From: Sphingomonas sp. Leaf339
GTDB taxonomy: Bacteria; Pseudomonadota; Alphaproteobacteria; Sphingomonadales; Sphingomonadaceae
Direction: 5' to 3'
DNA: 64,000 nt
Assembly (NCBI RefSeq): GCF_001426195.1
Contig: NZ_LMRS01000001.1
Location: 436,501-500,500 of the forward strand
Numbering within the stretch: the first letter of the stretch is position 1; every line of letters begins with the position of its first letter. Below, one piece after another: positions 63,479-64,000 of the stretch. The translations under genes were made by a program, and so were the position numbers. The notes beneath the pieces are model-generated. The model ran no database searches. It had not been told where the DNA came from and saw only the letters and a program-made list of their open reading frames with translations.

Positions 63479-64000
63479 ATGGCGAGCCTGAAGGCCCTCA
63501 AGATCCGCATCGGCTCGGTGAAGTCGACGCAGAAGATCACCAAGGCGATGAAGATGGTCGCCGCCGCCAAGCTGCGCCGTGCGCAGGAGGCGGCGCAGAA
63601 CGGCCGTCCCTACGCCGAGCGGCTGGAACAGGTCATGGCGTCGCTTGCCGGCCGGATCAGCGGCGTCGGCGCGTCGCCGCTGCTGGCGGGCACCGGCAAG
63701 GACCAGGTTCATCTGATCGTTGTCGCCACCTCCGAACGGGGTCTGGCCGGCGCGTTCAACACCAACATCGTCCGCGCCGCCCGCCGCAAGGCGGACGAAC
63801 TGACCGCGCAGGGCAAGACGGTGAAGTTCTACCTCGCCGGCAAGAAGGGGCGGGTGCTCCGTCGTTTCTACCCCACCGCGATCCTCGCCGATCACGAAAT
63901 GGGCGCGATCAAGAAGCTGACGTTCGACGACGCCCGCGTCGTCGCCGACGACATCATCGCCCGTTACCTGAACGGCGAATTTGACGTCGCGCACCTGTTC
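63479..64000 (+). CDS. atpG: ATP synthase F1 subunit gamma, partial
   Basis: First 174 codons; the gene continues past the right edge (family length about 290). The N-terminal helix MASLKALKIRIGSVKSTQKI and TKAMKMVAAAKLRRAQEAA is diagnostic for the rotor shaft, followed by TSERGLAGAFNTNIVRAARR. It is 20 bases after atpA; beta and epsilon are expected next. Confidence 0.96.
   Translation, partial: MASLKALKIRIGSVKSTQKITKAMKMVAAAKLRRAQEAAQNGRPYAERLEQVMASLAGRISGVGASPLLAGTGKDQVHLIVVATSERGLAGAFNTNIVRAARRKADELTAQGKTVKFYLAGKKGRVLRRFYPTAILADHEMGAIKKLTFDDARVVADDIIARYLNGEFDVAHLF

Overview
The window is GC-rich chromosomal DNA that reads like a sphingomonad (Sphingomonas or a close alphaproteobacterial relative). 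This rests on family recognition, not a database search. The markers are the atpH-atpA-atpG order, a large TonB-dependent receptor, DUF885 and penicillin-acylase-type secreted hydrolases, a fused MrpA/B antiporter, CpaF, and a diacylglycerol/ceramide-kinase-like operon of the kind expected in sphingolipid-making bacteria. I see no rRNA, tRNA, CRISPR array or insertion sequence. Gene density is high and many neighbours overlap by 4 or 8 bases, implying translational coupling.

Layout. 1-3800: an RND efflux operon on the minus strand (unknown small protein, adaptor, inner-membrane pump; the pump runs off the left edge), with a strong promoter flanked by two operator-like palindromes. 3801-8344: a PQQ-type sugar dehydrogenase divergent from a secreted GH2 glycosidase. 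8363-11615: a secreted hydroxyisourate-hydrolase-like protein, a MAPEG protein, a GlcG/HbpS-like protein and a PuuE-like deacetylase, divergent from a LysR regulator with clear palindromes between them. 11640-12557: a Gfo/Idh/MocA oxidoreductase. 12757-21375: a TonB-dependent receptor, a DUF885 hydrolase, a penicillin-acylase-family enzyme and an amidohydrolase, a plausible peptide or N-acyl-compound scavenging set. 21391-26467: a metallophosphoesterase, a SirB1-like protein, a GH97 alpha-glucosidase and a PKHD dioxygenase. 26572-30064: a KaiC-like double ATPase overlapping a hybrid histidine kinase. 30071-31723: an FAD oxidoreductase. 31771-37302: a complete Mrp Na+/H+ antiporter operon. 37403-43717: a LacI regulator, a ketoglutarate-semialdehyde-dehydrogenase-like enzyme, an ActP-type symporter with its DUF485 partner, and a sugar porter.

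43722-53295 is the most interesting part. An LCB5/DAGK-family lipid kinase, a Tam41-like nucleotidyltransferase-fold protein and a MobA-like NTP transferase form one operon. They are followed by a DUF2141 protein, an oligosaccharide flippase and an asparagine-synthase-type amidotransferase that appears to start at ATC. Then comes a second operon with an NTP transferase, a TagB/TagF-like glycerophosphotransferase and a CDP-alcohol phosphatidyltransferase. Together these look like machinery for phosphorylated sphingolipid head groups and/or a teichoic-acid-like phosphopolyol surface structure.

53435-56034 is a compact phage-like lysis cassette (GH108 muramidase, holin-like protein, lipoprotein, modular protein) with no other phage genes. 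56031-61192 carries a GT39-like membrane glycosyltransferase, a solitary CpaF ATPase, Ada and an unknown secreted protein. The window ends in the F1 ATP synthase operon (atpH, atpA, partial atpG).
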